A stretch of DNA of 34,055 nucleotides from Sphingobacterium litopenaei (GTDB lineage Bacteria > Bacteroidota > Bacteroidia > Sphingobacteriales > Sphingobacteriaceae), in the NCBI RefSeq assembly GCF_014692495.1, contig NZ_JACOIJ010000035.1:1-34055 (forward strand). Direction: 5' to 3'. Shown here piece after piece: positions 17,081 to 26,351 of the stretch (position 1 is the first letter of the stretch; every line of letters begins with the position of its first letter). Position numbers and translations under genes: made by a program. Under the pieces are notes generated by a model, which saw only the letters and a program-made list of their open reading frames with translations, was not told where the DNA came from and did no database searches.

Positions 17081-18927
17081 ATGAAATTTAATCTTCCCAC
17101 TCCTTGGACTAATAAAGAATTTGAAATTGATACTTTACCAGAATTAATTTATTTAGTTGGTCCGAATGGCTCAGGGAAAAGTAGATTTTCTGAAGCTCTA
17201 CAACCTCATTTAGAAAACTGCAGAACATTGTCAGCAGACCGATTATGGATTGTCTGCAAAGCATAATGGTTTTGATAATGTAATGGGAAATCCAATGTTT
17301 CATACAGGATTTAACAAAGACCAGTTTGAACATTATGGACTGTCTAGCAAAAAACTTGGTTACGGTTTTGATGCTTTTATTCTATTAGAAGAACGATATG
17401 ATCTAAGAATACAAATTGAGGCTACATTATCTCAACTTTTAAATGGAGATATTAAAATGGAGTGGGATTCAGGAAGATTAAATCCTGTTGCGTATAATAA
17501 AATTTCTGAAAAATCGTATAAGTTACATAAAGATGAATGTCACGGAATTAAAGAACTATTAATACTACTTACTCATTTGTATAATGATGAGAATGAATCT
17601 CTAATTATAGATGAACCTGAATTAAACTTACATCCTCAATATCAATCATTCCTAATTAATGAAATTAAAAAGGTCTTGCACAATCCAAGATTTAGGAAAA
17701 AGAATATTGTACTAATTACTCATTAACCATTCATACTTGATTTAAAATCTACAGATGATTTAAAATCCGTGATTTCCTTTAATTCAACTTTTGATACTCC
17801 TGCACATATTGGAAATATAGCAGAAGAAAAATTAAAAATATTTGGAGGTTTAGTAGCTAACTTAAATGTTCATCACAAACAATTATTCTTTGCTGACTTT
17901 CCAATATTTGTTGAAGGTATTTTTGACTCAATGTTTTTCCAAGCCTTGCAAAATAAACGAGGAATATCTTTAGAAGGTGCCGGAAGTTGTTTAATTGATG
18001 TAGGTGGTAATGATAAAATCGCTCAATATTTTTATTTGACTCAATCACTAGGTAAAAAAGCATATTTCGTTTATGACTTAGATAGCCTCTTTACTCAAAA
18101 AATTAAGACAAAGTGCTGATTCTTCAGATTTAGCAAAAGAATATTTAGCTTCAATCGGAGCAAGTGAGACATTTCAAGATGCTTGCTCGGATCTTGAAAA
18201 AACAATTAAAACACAAATTGATAAAATTATAAATATTACAGATATAGCGTCAGAATTCTATGAATTTCAAAAGTATTTAATTACATTAAACTCATCTTAA
18301 GATAAAGATAAGTGGAAAAAACTCAGAACTTCATTATTGATCGAAATTCAAACTAATAGGGAAAATTTGGAAAAAATATTAACTAAAAACTCTATTACGT
18401 TAATAAAACAAAAATTACAAAATATATCAGATGCCTTAAAAACTAATAGAGTTTTTTTGCTAAATAATGGAGCATTAGAAAACTATTTACCTGAATATAC
18501 AGGAAATAAATTTAGAGTTTCTGAAGAATTAAAGAGGAAAACTGTTGAGTCTGAAATAGATATTATGCAAAATTTAACCGAAGAAGAGTTAGCTAATAGA
18601 TATACTGATTTGTATGTTTTATCCAATGAATTTCCTGCAATAAAACAAATAGATTACAGACTTCAAATCCAATCGTATGTTTCGGACATAGTATATAAAA
18701 TTCAAAAAGGAATCTCATCTAAATCGATTATTTCTATAGATTCAATTGCAGGATATTTAGGAAATGAATGGAATTCCATTTTAAAAATTATTGAAATTGA
18801 TTCGTTAGATATTAAAAACGAGGAAAATTATATATGCAATTTAAAAGTTTTGGACAAATGGGATATTGGAGAAATTAATGTCTCCTTTAACGAAAATACT
18901 AATCCTACTAAAATGAATTTAAATTAG
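17081..18927 (+). pseudogene. Broken OLD-like ATPase with TOPRIM nuclease domain
   Basis: Four disruptions split one gene of about 610 codons. Frame 1 (17081-17245) holds Walker A in YLVGPNGSGKSRF. An indel near 17240-17247 shifts to a second frame with the signature region and Walker B in LIIDEPELNLHP. TAA at 17724-17726 interrupts ITH-PFILDL (TCA to TAA would explain it). The same frame continues with FVEGIFDSMFF and YFVYDLDSLF, a TOPRIM-like E-x3-D plus DxD pattern. One extra base in the A-run at 18097-18102 shifts to a third frame, which has TAA at 18298-18300 and then runs to the stop at 18925. The ATPase-TOPRIM layout resembles OLD-family nucleases, some of which act in phage defence. 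The stretch is notably A/T-rich, suggesting acquisition. No partner gene is visible. Confidence 0.75.
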
Positions 18928-19108
18928 TCATAACTAGGATTGATTTTTCATAAGCTCTATTACATTCTATAAAGTGTTTAATAGTAGATGTGGAGTTCAT
19001 AAAAAAACAACAAGGATTCTACATTTTTAATTACATAACTTTATTAATTTATCTCCCTATCCATTGTGATTTATTTGATTTATATGCAAATATATAATAC
19101 ATATGTAT

Positions 19109-19132
19109 AGATTTCTCCTTCGTCGAAATGAC
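19109..19132. repeat. Copy of the dispersed intergenic repeat
   Basis: AGATTTCTCCTTCGTCGAAA then TGAC is the inverted form of the repeat at 291-324, without the AGCGCAGCG insert. It ends 7 bp before the end of the FGE-like gene. The rest of 18928-19139 is A/T-rich and shows no gene. Confidence 0.55.
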
Positions 19133-19139
19133 GATTTTG

Positions 19140-20195
19140 CTAAATATCCTTCACACATCGGAAACCTACATTATTGGTTGGGCTATTGATTTCGCCTTTG
19201 CCACGTCCTCCTGCTTTGTAGCGTTCGCAATAATTATCTACACAAAGAAATGAACCGCCACGCTGTACGCGTTTGACTAAGCCGGATTCTTGCGGATCGT
19301 GTGAATCCGATGGTCCTTTAGGATTTACTTTGGAAGCATTCGTAGCATAGCCAGATCTATAATAATCCGAACACCATTCCCAGACATTTCCGACCATATC
19401 GTATAAACCTATGGCATTTGCAGGAAAAGATTTAACTGGCGCCGTACCATCAAAACCATCTAATTTAGCATTCTTCTTCGGAAATGAACCTTGATAGGTA
19501 TTTGCCATCCACTTGCCGTCTTTTTTGATTTCATTACCCCAGTAGAAAGTTTCATCATTATGATTTCCTGCTTTGGCTGCTAATTCCCATTCCGCCTCTG
19601 TAGGGAGACGCTTACCAGCCCATTTGGCATACGCTTCGGCATCTTCATAAGCGATATGAACTACAGGATGATTCTCTCTTCCCTTTATATCGCTTTTAGG
19701 ACCTTCTGGATGTTTCCAACAAGCTCCAGGAATATATTCCCACCATGACAAAGGATCGTTTAAATCACGAGCTTTTAGATTACCAACAAAAACTGCTGAT
19801 CCAGCTACCAGCATCGCAGGATCTACTCCTGGAAATTCTTTGGGATCTAATGGTCTTTCTGCTACAGTTACGTAATTAGTCTCTGAAACAAATTGCGCAA
19901 ATTGCGCATTGGTGACTTCATGTTCATCAATATAAAAGGAACTGACCTCTACTTCTTGTTTTGGCTGCGCGTCTTGAAAATAATCCGAACCTATTGTGAA
20001 TTTAGCCCCTTGAACCAATACCATCAGAACCGAATCCTTACCTGAAATAATATCTTGTTGTGCTTTTGCTACTGATCGACTTGGTACATTTTCCATTGCA
20101 CAAGAAGCACCTTCATCCATTTTAGTAGAATTTTTATTTTCCTTTTGCTGACAAGAAAGCACAATTAGAACCAGTAACAAATAGCTGAATTTCAT
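19140..20195 (-). CDS. Formylglycine-generating enzyme-like lipoprotein (SUMF1 domain)
   Basis: Lipoprotein of 351 aa: the lipobox VLSC places the lipidated cysteine at C15. The SUMF1/FGE-sulfatase domain covers about residues 55-350, with EHEVTNAQFAQFV, HPVVHIAYEDAEAYAKWAGK, RLPTEAEWELAAKAG, GLYDMVGNVWEWCSDYY and RGGSFLCVDNYCERY. True formylglycine-generating enzymes use two active-site cysteines five residues apart near the C-terminus, and here C318 and C323 match that spacing and context, including GFRC at the end. Most SUMF1-domain lipoproteins of Bacteroidota (for example GldJ/GldK types) lack this pair. The protein may thus oxidise a sulfatase cysteine to formylglycine in the cell envelope. 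No sulfatase is in the window. It lies downstream of the GH109-like gene but behind a terminator. Confidence 0.88.
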   Translation of the reverse strand: MKFSYLLLVLIVLSCQQKENKNSTKMDEGASCAMENVPSRSVAKAQQDIISGKDSVLMVLVQGAKFTIGSDYFQDAQPKQEVEVSSFYIDEHEVTNAQFAQFVSETNYVTVAERPLDPKEFPGVDPAMLVAGSAVFVGNLKARDLNDPLSWWEYIPGACWKHPEGPKSDIKGRENHPVVHIAYEDAEAYAKWAGKRLPTEAEWELAAKAGNHNDETFYWGNEIKKDGKWMANTYQGSFPKKNAKLDGFDGTAPVKSFPANAIGLYDMVGNVWEWCSDYYRSGYATNASKVNPKGPSDSHDPQESGLVKRVQRGGSFLCVDNYCERYKAGGRGKGEINSPTNNVGFRCVKDI

Positions 20196-20220
20196 ATTAA
20201 TATCACTAAAGTACTAAAAT

Positions 20221-20253
20221 AAAAAAAGGCTCCAAGAAAACTATCCTGAAGCC
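20221..20253 (-). terminator. Rho-independent terminator of the GH109-like gene
   Basis: On the minus strand GGCTTCAGG pairs with CTTGGAGCC (two G-T wobbles) and is followed by seven T. It lies 24 bp after the stop codon. Confidence 0.75.
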
Positions 20254-20276
20254 AAAATATTAATTACATCTACCAA

Positions 20277-21698
20277 TTACACACTTAACTGATTGCTTTT
20301 CGCATCTTTCTTCGCACGAATACCTGTATTTCCACCACCCTTCAATGTTAATTCAAGCGGTTTGTTTGAAATCCATGCACCTTGAGTAAAGTCTGGGAAT
20401 TCTACTGTTTTACCTTTTTTCGTAGATTCTACACTCAAAGGAACAATAGCACTCCACGCTGCTGCATCATAAACATCTTGATCCAACGCCAATCCATTAC
20501 GCAAACAGTCGATTAGTCTCCAATCCATCATAAAGTCCATACCACCGTGACCACCAACTTTCTTAGCTTGTTCACCGATATATTTTACGATTTCAGGCGT
20601 ATATTGATCACGCAATTTGTTTAATTCCTCTTCAGGAAGAAAATCATGACCATTATGATGAGATTTTAAGCTGACACCAATTTTAGGGTATTTCTCACAA
20701 AAACCTTTAGTACCGCTCAACATGTGAATACGAGAATACGGACGAGGAGAAGTTACATCATGTTGAATCATGATCGTTTTTCCTTTTTGCGTACGAATCA
20801 ATGTAGTATTCATATTACCTCTATATTCAGCACCTACGAATTGACCGTAAGTTGCAGGATCTTTCTCCGCTAAACGTTTAGCTTCTTCGCCCATATGGAA
20901 ATCGTTTGAAGCAACGTTTACTAATGAAGTCATTACGTCACCACGGTTGATATTCATACATTGTGCTACTGGACCTATACCATGCGTAGGGTATAAGTTA
21001 CCGTGGAAACGGATATTTTCTTTCAATCTCCAGAAATCATCGTAATATGTTTTGCTGAAATTCAAATCCAATAGGTCGTGGATATAAGCACCTTCAGCAT
21101 GGATAATTTCTCCAAATACACCTGCACGAGCCATGTTCAATGTTTGCAATTCGAAGAAGTCATAACAACAGTTCTCCAACATCATACAGTGTTTTCTAGT
21201 TTCTTCGGATGTACGAACTACTTTCCAACAATCTTCTACCGTCAAACCAATAGGCACTTCACAAGCTACGTGCGCACCTGATTTCATACCTTCGATACTC
21301 ATCTCTGTATGGTAATCCCAAGGTGTACAGATATATAATAAATCAATTTTCACTGATTTCAACATCTCTCTCCAACCATCTTCTCCAGAAAAACCAGCTG
21401 GTTTTTTCAAACCTTTACTTACTACCGCATTTTGGTGCTTCGTAACTCTATCCGCATGTTTATCACATACCGCAACAATCTCAGCGCCTTCAATGAATGT
21501 ATATCTATCTACTGCACCTGTACCTCTATTACCCAAACCCACAAATGCGACACGTACTTTATCCAATTTTGGTGCTGCGTATCCTGACATATTGAATCTA
21601 GGCGCTTCAGCCGCTTTCACATGTAATGAAGGCAAAGTAATCGCTGTAGCTGAAAGTAATGATGCCTTTTTGAGAAAATCTCTTCTATTTGTACTCAT
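20277..21698 (-). CDS. Tat-exported Gfo/Idh/MocA protein, GH109-like glycosidase
   Basis: Protein of 473 aa with a twin-arginine signal (STNRRDFLKKASLLSATAIT), so it is exported folded with its cofactor. An NAD-binding Rossmann fold starts at about 47 with VRVAFVGLGNRG. The C-terminal half resembles GH109 enzymes, which use NAD in an oxidation-elimination mechanism on alpha-N-acetylgalactosaminides: ACEVPIGLT (E147), ENCCYD (Y179), NLYPTHGIGP (Y236, H239) and the terminal GGHGGMDFMMD, DVYDAAAWSAIVPLS and VEFPDFTQGAW blocks. Substrate specificity cannot be read from sequence, and many related proteins are uncharacterised. The start at 21698 is chosen because it places the Tat motif at the N-terminus. 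The leader carries a GC-rich hairpin and, further upstream, a LacI-type operator. Confidence 0.9.
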   Translation of the reverse strand: MSTNRRDFLKKASLLSATAITLPSLHVKAAEAPRFNMSGYAAPKLDKVRVAFVGLGNRGTGAVDRYTFIEGAEIVAVCDKHADRVTKHQNAVVSKGLKKPAGFSGEDGWREMLKSVKIDLLYICTPWDYHTEMSIEGMKSGAHVACEVPIGLTVEDCWKVVRTSEETRKHCMMLENCCYDFFELQTLNMARAGVFGEIIHAEGAYIHDLLDLNFSKTYYDDFWRLKENIRFHGNLYPTHGIGPVAQCMNINRGDVMTSLVNVASNDFHMGEEAKRLAEKDPATYGQFVGAEYRGNMNTTLIRTQKGKTIMIQHDVTSPRPYSRIHMLSGTKGFCEKYPKIGVSLKSHHNGHDFLPEEELNKLRDQYTPEIVKYIGEQAKKVGGHGGMDFMMDWRLIDCLRNGLALDQDVYDAAAWSAIVPLSVESTKKGKTVEFPDFTQGAWISNKPLELTLKGGGNTGIRAKKDAKSNQLSV

Positions 21699-21733
21699 AA
21701 AAATTTGATTTATAAATCTTTGTCTTAAATTAA

Positions 21734-21750
21734 GGGGGCACGAAGCCCCC
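21734..21750 (-). promoter_or_regulatory. GC-rich hairpin in the leader of the GH109-like gene
   Basis: GGGGGC-ACGAA-GCCCCC is a 6-bp all-GC stem in very A/T-rich DNA, about 36 bp before the start codon. On the minus strand it is followed by TTAATTT, a weak T-tract. It could be an attenuator, a leaky terminator for the upstream efflux operon, or an mRNA-stabilising stem. Confidence 0.45.
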
Positions 21751-21906
21751 CTAAAAATCACCTATATTAAAACAAACTAAACAGTCAATATTCAAGAAAA
21801 CCAATGCTTATCTTTTCTTAGGTTTTCAAGGATTATCGATAATGTTCTTCTTATTATCTTTAACAAGTATAATTCATAATTATCAGATTATAAAATCATT
21901 CATAAA

Positions 21907-21920
21907 CGCAAACGTTTGTC
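21907..21920. promoter_or_regulatory. LacI-family-type operator upstream of the GH109-like gene
   Basis: CGCAAACGTTTGTC contains the perfect palindrome CAAACGTTTG with a central CG, fitting the LacI/CcpA-family core AANCGNTT. It lies about 210 bp before the GH109-like start codon and 33 bp after the end of the outer-membrane factor gene, so it most likely controls the GH109-like gene. No regulator gene is in the window. Confidence 0.5.
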
Positions 21921-21953
21921 CAATTTTACGAATTCGATTGTCTATTTCGTTTG

Positions 21954-23261
21954 TTACAATTCGATTTTCCCAATCAATTCCATCAGTAAAGTTTCGGATA
22001 ATTTAGCTTGCGTTTGGGCAGAATTAAATCTAGATACTGCATTTATAAAGTTCTCCTGCGCATCACGAAATTCAACAGCACTCACCGTACCTATTTTATA
22101 TTTTTCTAAAGTAATGTTCATATTTTGTCGGGCAATCTGCTCATTCTTCTCTTCCAACTCTACCAGAGCAAGATTCGTTATATAAAGATTGTAAGCTTGA
22201 GAAATTTCGGTTTCAATCTGCAGATTTGTTTGGTTGATTTGCAAATCAGCGTTTTCAATACGCAGCTTTGCAATACGTTCGTTTCTTCGTTGGTTAAAAC
22301 CATCAAAGATATTAACCGAAGCAGTAACACCATAGGTCAAGCCACGCGATTTGGATTGAGCTACGAAACCCAAGCTAGATTCCGATTCAGAAAAATTATA
22401 TCCACCATTCAATCGAACTGTAGGATAACGGTTGGCTCTTATTGTTTTCTCTTCCAACTCGGCTAATCTTCTATTGATACTAATTAATATCAAATCTGGA
22501 TTGCTGGACTTCGCTTGTTCTAATAAGTTACCAAGCGTCAGTGATTGATCAATATGCACTTCTCGTACCACTTGAAACTCTTGTTGCAAATCGCGAGCTA
22601 AAAGATTATTCAGCGCGATTTTTAAATTCTTAACTACGTTTGCCTGCTTGATGCGATTCGATTCATCGGTATTCAGATTGACCTGAACATTCAATACTTC
22701 TAATCGTGATGCCTTACCAATAGAAAATCTATTTTCGGCTGTACGCAATCTTTCTTGCGAAATCACGATACTCGAATCCATTGCGGAAAGCAGATTTTGT
22801 TGCTCTACGATTGTATAATAAGTAGATATCACATCCGAAATTCGTGTTACTACAGAACGCTGCAATTCTGCTTCGCCTTGCTTTTGTAATTCCTTCAAAG
22901 TTTCATAGCGCGAAAACATTCCCAGTCCATCAAATACAGTCCATCCCACACTAACACCGTAATTCAAACTATTGTTCTTGGCATTATCCAAAGCGCGTAC
23001 CTCACCCGAAATCTGTGTCTGGTTAGAATTTGAAACACTATTGCTTTGTGTAAAATTACCTGTCACCGTCGGCAGCATGCCCGCATTTCCAGGTGTCACA
23101 TTCTCTTGCGCTACTTTTAAATTATTTTGAAATAATTTGATATCATAATTATTTTCTAAAGCTATAGCTATGGCATCTCTGACGGTAAGTAGCTCTTGTG
23201 CCTTACTCATATTTGCACATAACAATAGACAAGCTATTATTTTATATACCCTTCTTCTCAT
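21954..23261 (-). CDS. TolC-family outer-membrane efflux factor
   Basis: Outer-membrane channel component of 435 aa. A signal peptide (MRRRVYKIIACLLLCANMSK, cleavage near KAQ) is followed by two outer-membrane efflux protein (OEP) repeats, visible as paired long helices: LLTVRDAIAIALENNYDIKL near the start, RLRTAENRFSIGKASRLEVL in the first half and NMNITLEKYKIGTVSAVEFR in the second. The start at 23261 is used because it leaves one base after the RND stop codon and gives a good signal peptide; the longer reading from 23282 overlaps the pump gene. Last gene of the adaptor-pump-channel operon, completing an envelope-spanning exporter. The substrate is not apparent from sequence. Confidence 0.93.
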   Translation of the reverse strand: MRRRVYKIIACLLLCANMSKAQELLTVRDAIAIALENNYDIKLFQNNLKVAQENVTPGNAGMLPTVTGNFTQSNSVSNSNQTQISGEVRALDNAKNNSLNYGVSVGWTVFDGLGMFSRYETLKELQKQGEAELQRSVVTRISDVISTYYTIVEQQNLLSAMDSSIVISQERLRTAENRFSIGKASRLEVLNVQVNLNTDESNRIKQANVVKNLKIALNNLLARDLQQEFQVVREVHIDQSLTLGNLLEQAKSSNPDLILISINRRLAELEEKTIRANRYPTVRLNGGYNFSESESSLGFVAQSKSRGLTYGVTASVNIFDGFNQRRNERIAKLRIENADLQINQTNLQIETEISQAYNLYITNLALVELEEKNEQIARQNMNITLEKYKIGTVSAVEFRDAQENFINAVSRFNSAQTQAKLSETLLMELIGKIEL

Positions 23262-23262
23262 A

Positions 23263-26200
23263 CTAATCTTCAATATTATCAAACTCAGGTCTATGTTTTC
23301 TTGGACGCGACATCATCAGATAGAATCCTGGAATCACAAATAATGTCAATATCAGTGAAAACATCGTTCCGCCTACAATTACAACCCCCATCCCTATTCT
23401 ACTCGTAGAAGCGGCTCCCAATGATAAGGCGATAGGCAAAGCACCGAACGCAATAGCCAAGGAAGTCATTAGAATAGGTCTTAAACGAGATTCTGCAGCT
23501 TCTACTACAGCGTTATATTTGTCCATTCCTTGTTCACGCAAATGGTTTGCAAACTCCACAATCAAAATACCGTTTTTGGTTACCAAACCAATCAGCATAA
23601 TGGTACCAATCTGACTGAATATATTCCAAGTCTGACCAAATAGCCACAGCGAAAATAACGCTCCCGCTACCGCTAAAGGCACGGTAATAATTATAATAAT
23701 AGGATCTGTAAAACTTTCGAACTGTGCTGCCAATATCAAGAATATTAATAATACCGCTAAGCCAAAAGCAAACATGGTATTCGAACCACTTTCTACAAAA
23801 TCGCGCGATTCACCACCCAAATCTGTTGTAAATGTTTCATCCAATACTTTGGAGCGAATACGTTCCATCGCCTGTATTCCATCTCCCATACTACGTCCCG
23901 GTGCCAAACCAGCTGAAACTGTCGCCGACATATAACGATTATTGTGATACAATTGCGGAGGACTGCTTCGCTCTTCTAATTCTACAATATTGCTCAGTTG
24001 AATGAGTTCACCTCTATTATTTTTCACATAAATAGCTGCTAAATTATTTGGAGTCGCTCTATCTTTACGATCAAATTGTCCCATCACTTGATATTGCTTT
24101 CCATTCATCATGAAATAGCCAAAGCGTTGACCTGAAAGAGACATTTGCAATGTCTGCGCTACATCCAATACTGAGACTCCTAAAGCTTGTGCTTTTTCTC
24201 TATCAATCGTTACATAAATTTCAGGCTTGTTGAATTTCAAATTCACATCCGTAATAGAGAAAGTTGGGTCTTGCGACAATTCTTCCATAAAAAGTGGAAT
24301 TTTCTCTTCCAATTGTTGAAAATTTTGTGCCTGAATAATGTATTGAATAGGCATACCACCACGTCTGTTTACAGAAATGGTTGGCTGTTGGGATACAGCC
24401 ACACGTGCTTCCGAGAATCTACGAGACAATTTAGTCAAATCATTGGCAATTTCTTCCTGAGTGCGATCACGTTCGTCAGGATTTACTAATCCCAAACGCA
24501 CCATACCACTATTTACCGATGCAGAACCAAATCCTGGAGAAGTAATTACTAAACTGACTTTTTTCTCTGGTACTGAATCATTAATTAGCATTGTTAGATC
24601 CGTCATAAATTTATCCATGTAATCATAGGATACACCCTCCGGAGCTGTGACACGAACATTCAAATAACTACGATCGTCATAAGGAGCTGTTTCTTTTGGC
24701 AAAAGTTGAAAGAATAAATAAATTAACCCAAAACAGCCAATCAGAATAGCAAAGCTTAACCATTTGAACCGAAGAAATCCTTTTAATGAATTCGCATATT
24801 CTGTATTCAATGCCACAAAATATTTTTCGGTACGCTCATAGAATTTACTTTTCTTCTGTTCACCACCTTTCATTAAATATGCATTTAGCATTGGGGTTAA
24901 TGTCAGGGAAACGAAAGCTGAAATCAGTACCGCTGCCCCGATTACGACACCAAACTCGCGGAATAATCGTCCTACGAATCCTTCTAAGAATATTACGGGT
25001 AAGAAAACAGCAGCTAGTGTAATGGAGATCGATATGACCGCAAAGAAAATTTCATTCGAACCTTTTATAGCAGCTTCTATGGGCGACATCCCCTCTTCTA
25101 CTTTCTTAAAGATATTTTCCGTTACTACAATACCATCATCCACCACCAAACCGGTAGCCAGTACAATAGCTAACAAAGTCAATACATTGATAGAGAAGCC
25201 ACACAAATACATGATGAAAAATGTAGCAATTAAAGATACTGGAATATCGATAAGTGGACGGAAGGCGATGGACCAATTTCGGAAGAAGATATAAATAATA
25301 ATTACGACGAGTACAACTGCAATAATAAGTGTTTCTAATACTTCTAATACGGACTTTTTAACAAATTGCGTGTTATCAATCGCAATATTCATTTCATAGC
25401 CTTCGGGCAAGTCATTCTGCAATTTGTCAAATTCTTTGTAGAAGCTATTGGCAATTTCAAGGTAATTAGTTCCTGGTTGAGGAATAACCGCCAAACTCAC
25501 CATTGGGAATCCCGAATCAGACATTTTTGTCTCAAAATTTTCGGCCTCTAAAGCGGCTTTACCAATATCACCCAATCTAACGACTTTAGTCTGATCAGCG
25601 CGGATAATAATGTTATTGAATTGTTCCTCCGTAGAAAGATTACCAATAGTCTTTACTGTCAATTCGGTATTAGCTCCCGTCAGTTTACCAGAGGGTAATT
25701 CCACATTTTGGCTGTTCAGCGCATTGCGCACATCCATTACCGTTATTCCGTAAGAAGCTAATTTGGTTGGATCGATCCAAAGACGCATAGCGAACTTTTT
25801 TTGTCCCCAAATTTGAACTGAACTTACGCCCGGAATAGTTTGTAAACGCTGTGAAACCACATTTTCGGCGTAATCCGAAAGCTCCAACACATTATGCGTA
25901 CGACTTTGTAATGTCATGGATATAATCGGTTCCGAATCTGCATCTGCTTTGGAAACTACCGGAGCGGCATCAATATCTTGTGGTAAGCTACGCATAGCTT
26001 GGGAAACTTTATCACGAACATCATTCGCTGCCGCTTCCAAATCTTTATCTAAATTAAATTCAATGTTGATATTACTTGACCCCTGCGAACTTGTCGAAGT
26101 GATGTTACGAATACCATCAATGGAATTGATAGCCTTTTCTAATGGTTCGGTGATTTGGGATTCAATAATATCTGGATTGGCTCCAGCATAGCTTGTTCGA

Positions 26201-26340
26201 ACCGAAATTTGCGCTGGGTCAATGGATGGAAATTCACGTACACCTAAAAAAGTATAGCCGATTATTCCAAATAATATCAACATCAGGTTCATGACAATAG
26301 TCAGAACCGGACGTTTTATACTTAGTGTGGATAAACTCAT
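23263..26340 (-). CDS. RND efflux pump, inner-membrane transporter (HAE1/AcrB type)
   Basis: Proton-driven drug/hydrophobe exporter of 1025 aa, the usual size for the AcrB/MexB class. The N-terminus starts with SIKRPVLTIVMNLMLILFG (first membrane helix), followed by a large periplasmic porter loop (DGIRNITSTSSQGSSNINIE). Helices around 335-550 include GLVVDDGIVVTENI, carrying the paired aspartates of proton relay, and a second periplasmic loop and helix bundle complete the internal duplication (about 860-1010). The adaptor gene lies 11 bp upstream and the channel gene begins 1 bp after the stop, so the three are cotranscribed. No TetR-type or other regulator is adjacent in the window. Confidence 0.97.
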   Translation of the reverse strand: MSLSTLSIKRPVLTIVMNLMLILFGIIGYTFLGVREFPSIDPAQISVRTSYAGANPDIIESQITEPLEKAINSIDGIRNITSTSSQGSSNINIEFNLDKDLEAAANDVRDKVSQAMRSLPQDIDAAPVVSKADADSEPIISMTLQSRTHNVLELSDYAENVVSQRLQTIPGVSSVQIWGQKKFAMRLWIDPTKLASYGITVMDVRNALNSQNVELPSGKLTGANTELTVKTIGNLSTEEQFNNIIIRADQTKVVRLGDIGKAALEAENFETKMSDSGFPMVSLAVIPQPGTNYLEIANSFYKEFDKLQNDLPEGYEMNIAIDNTQFVKKSVLEVLETLIIAVVLVVIIIYIFFRNWSIAFRPLIDIPVSLIATFFIMYLCGFSINVLTLLAIVLATGLVVDDGIVVTENIFKKVEEGMSPIEAAIKGSNEIFFAVISISITLAAVFLPVIFLEGFVGRLFREFGVVIGAAVLISAFVSLTLTPMLNAYLMKGGEQKKSKFYERTEKYFVALNTEYANSLKGFLRFKWLSFAILIGCFGLIYLFFQLLPKETAPYDDRSYLNVRVTAPEGVSYDYMDKFMTDLTMLINDSVPEKKVSLVITSPGFGSASVNSGMVRLGLVNPDERDRTQEEIANDLTKLSRRFSEARVAVSQQPTISVNRRGGMPIQYIIQAQNFQQLEEKIPLFMEELSQDPTFSITDVNLKFNKPEIYVTIDREKAQALGVSVLDVAQTLQMSLSGQRFGYFMMNGKQYQVMGQFDRKDRATPNNLAAIYVKNNRGELIQLSNIVELEERSSPPQLYHNNRYMSATVSAGLAPGRSMGDGIQAMERIRSKVLDETFTTDLGGESRDFVESGSNTMFAFGLAVLLIFLILAAQFESFTDPIIIIITVPLAVAGALFSLWLFGQTWNIFSQIGTIMLIGLVTKNGILIVEFANHLREQGMDKYNAVVEAAESRLRPILMTSLAIAFGALPIALSLGAASTSRIGMGVVIVGGTMFSLILTLFVIPGFYLMMSRPRKHRPEFDNIED

Positions 26341-26351
26341 CTTTTCTTCGC

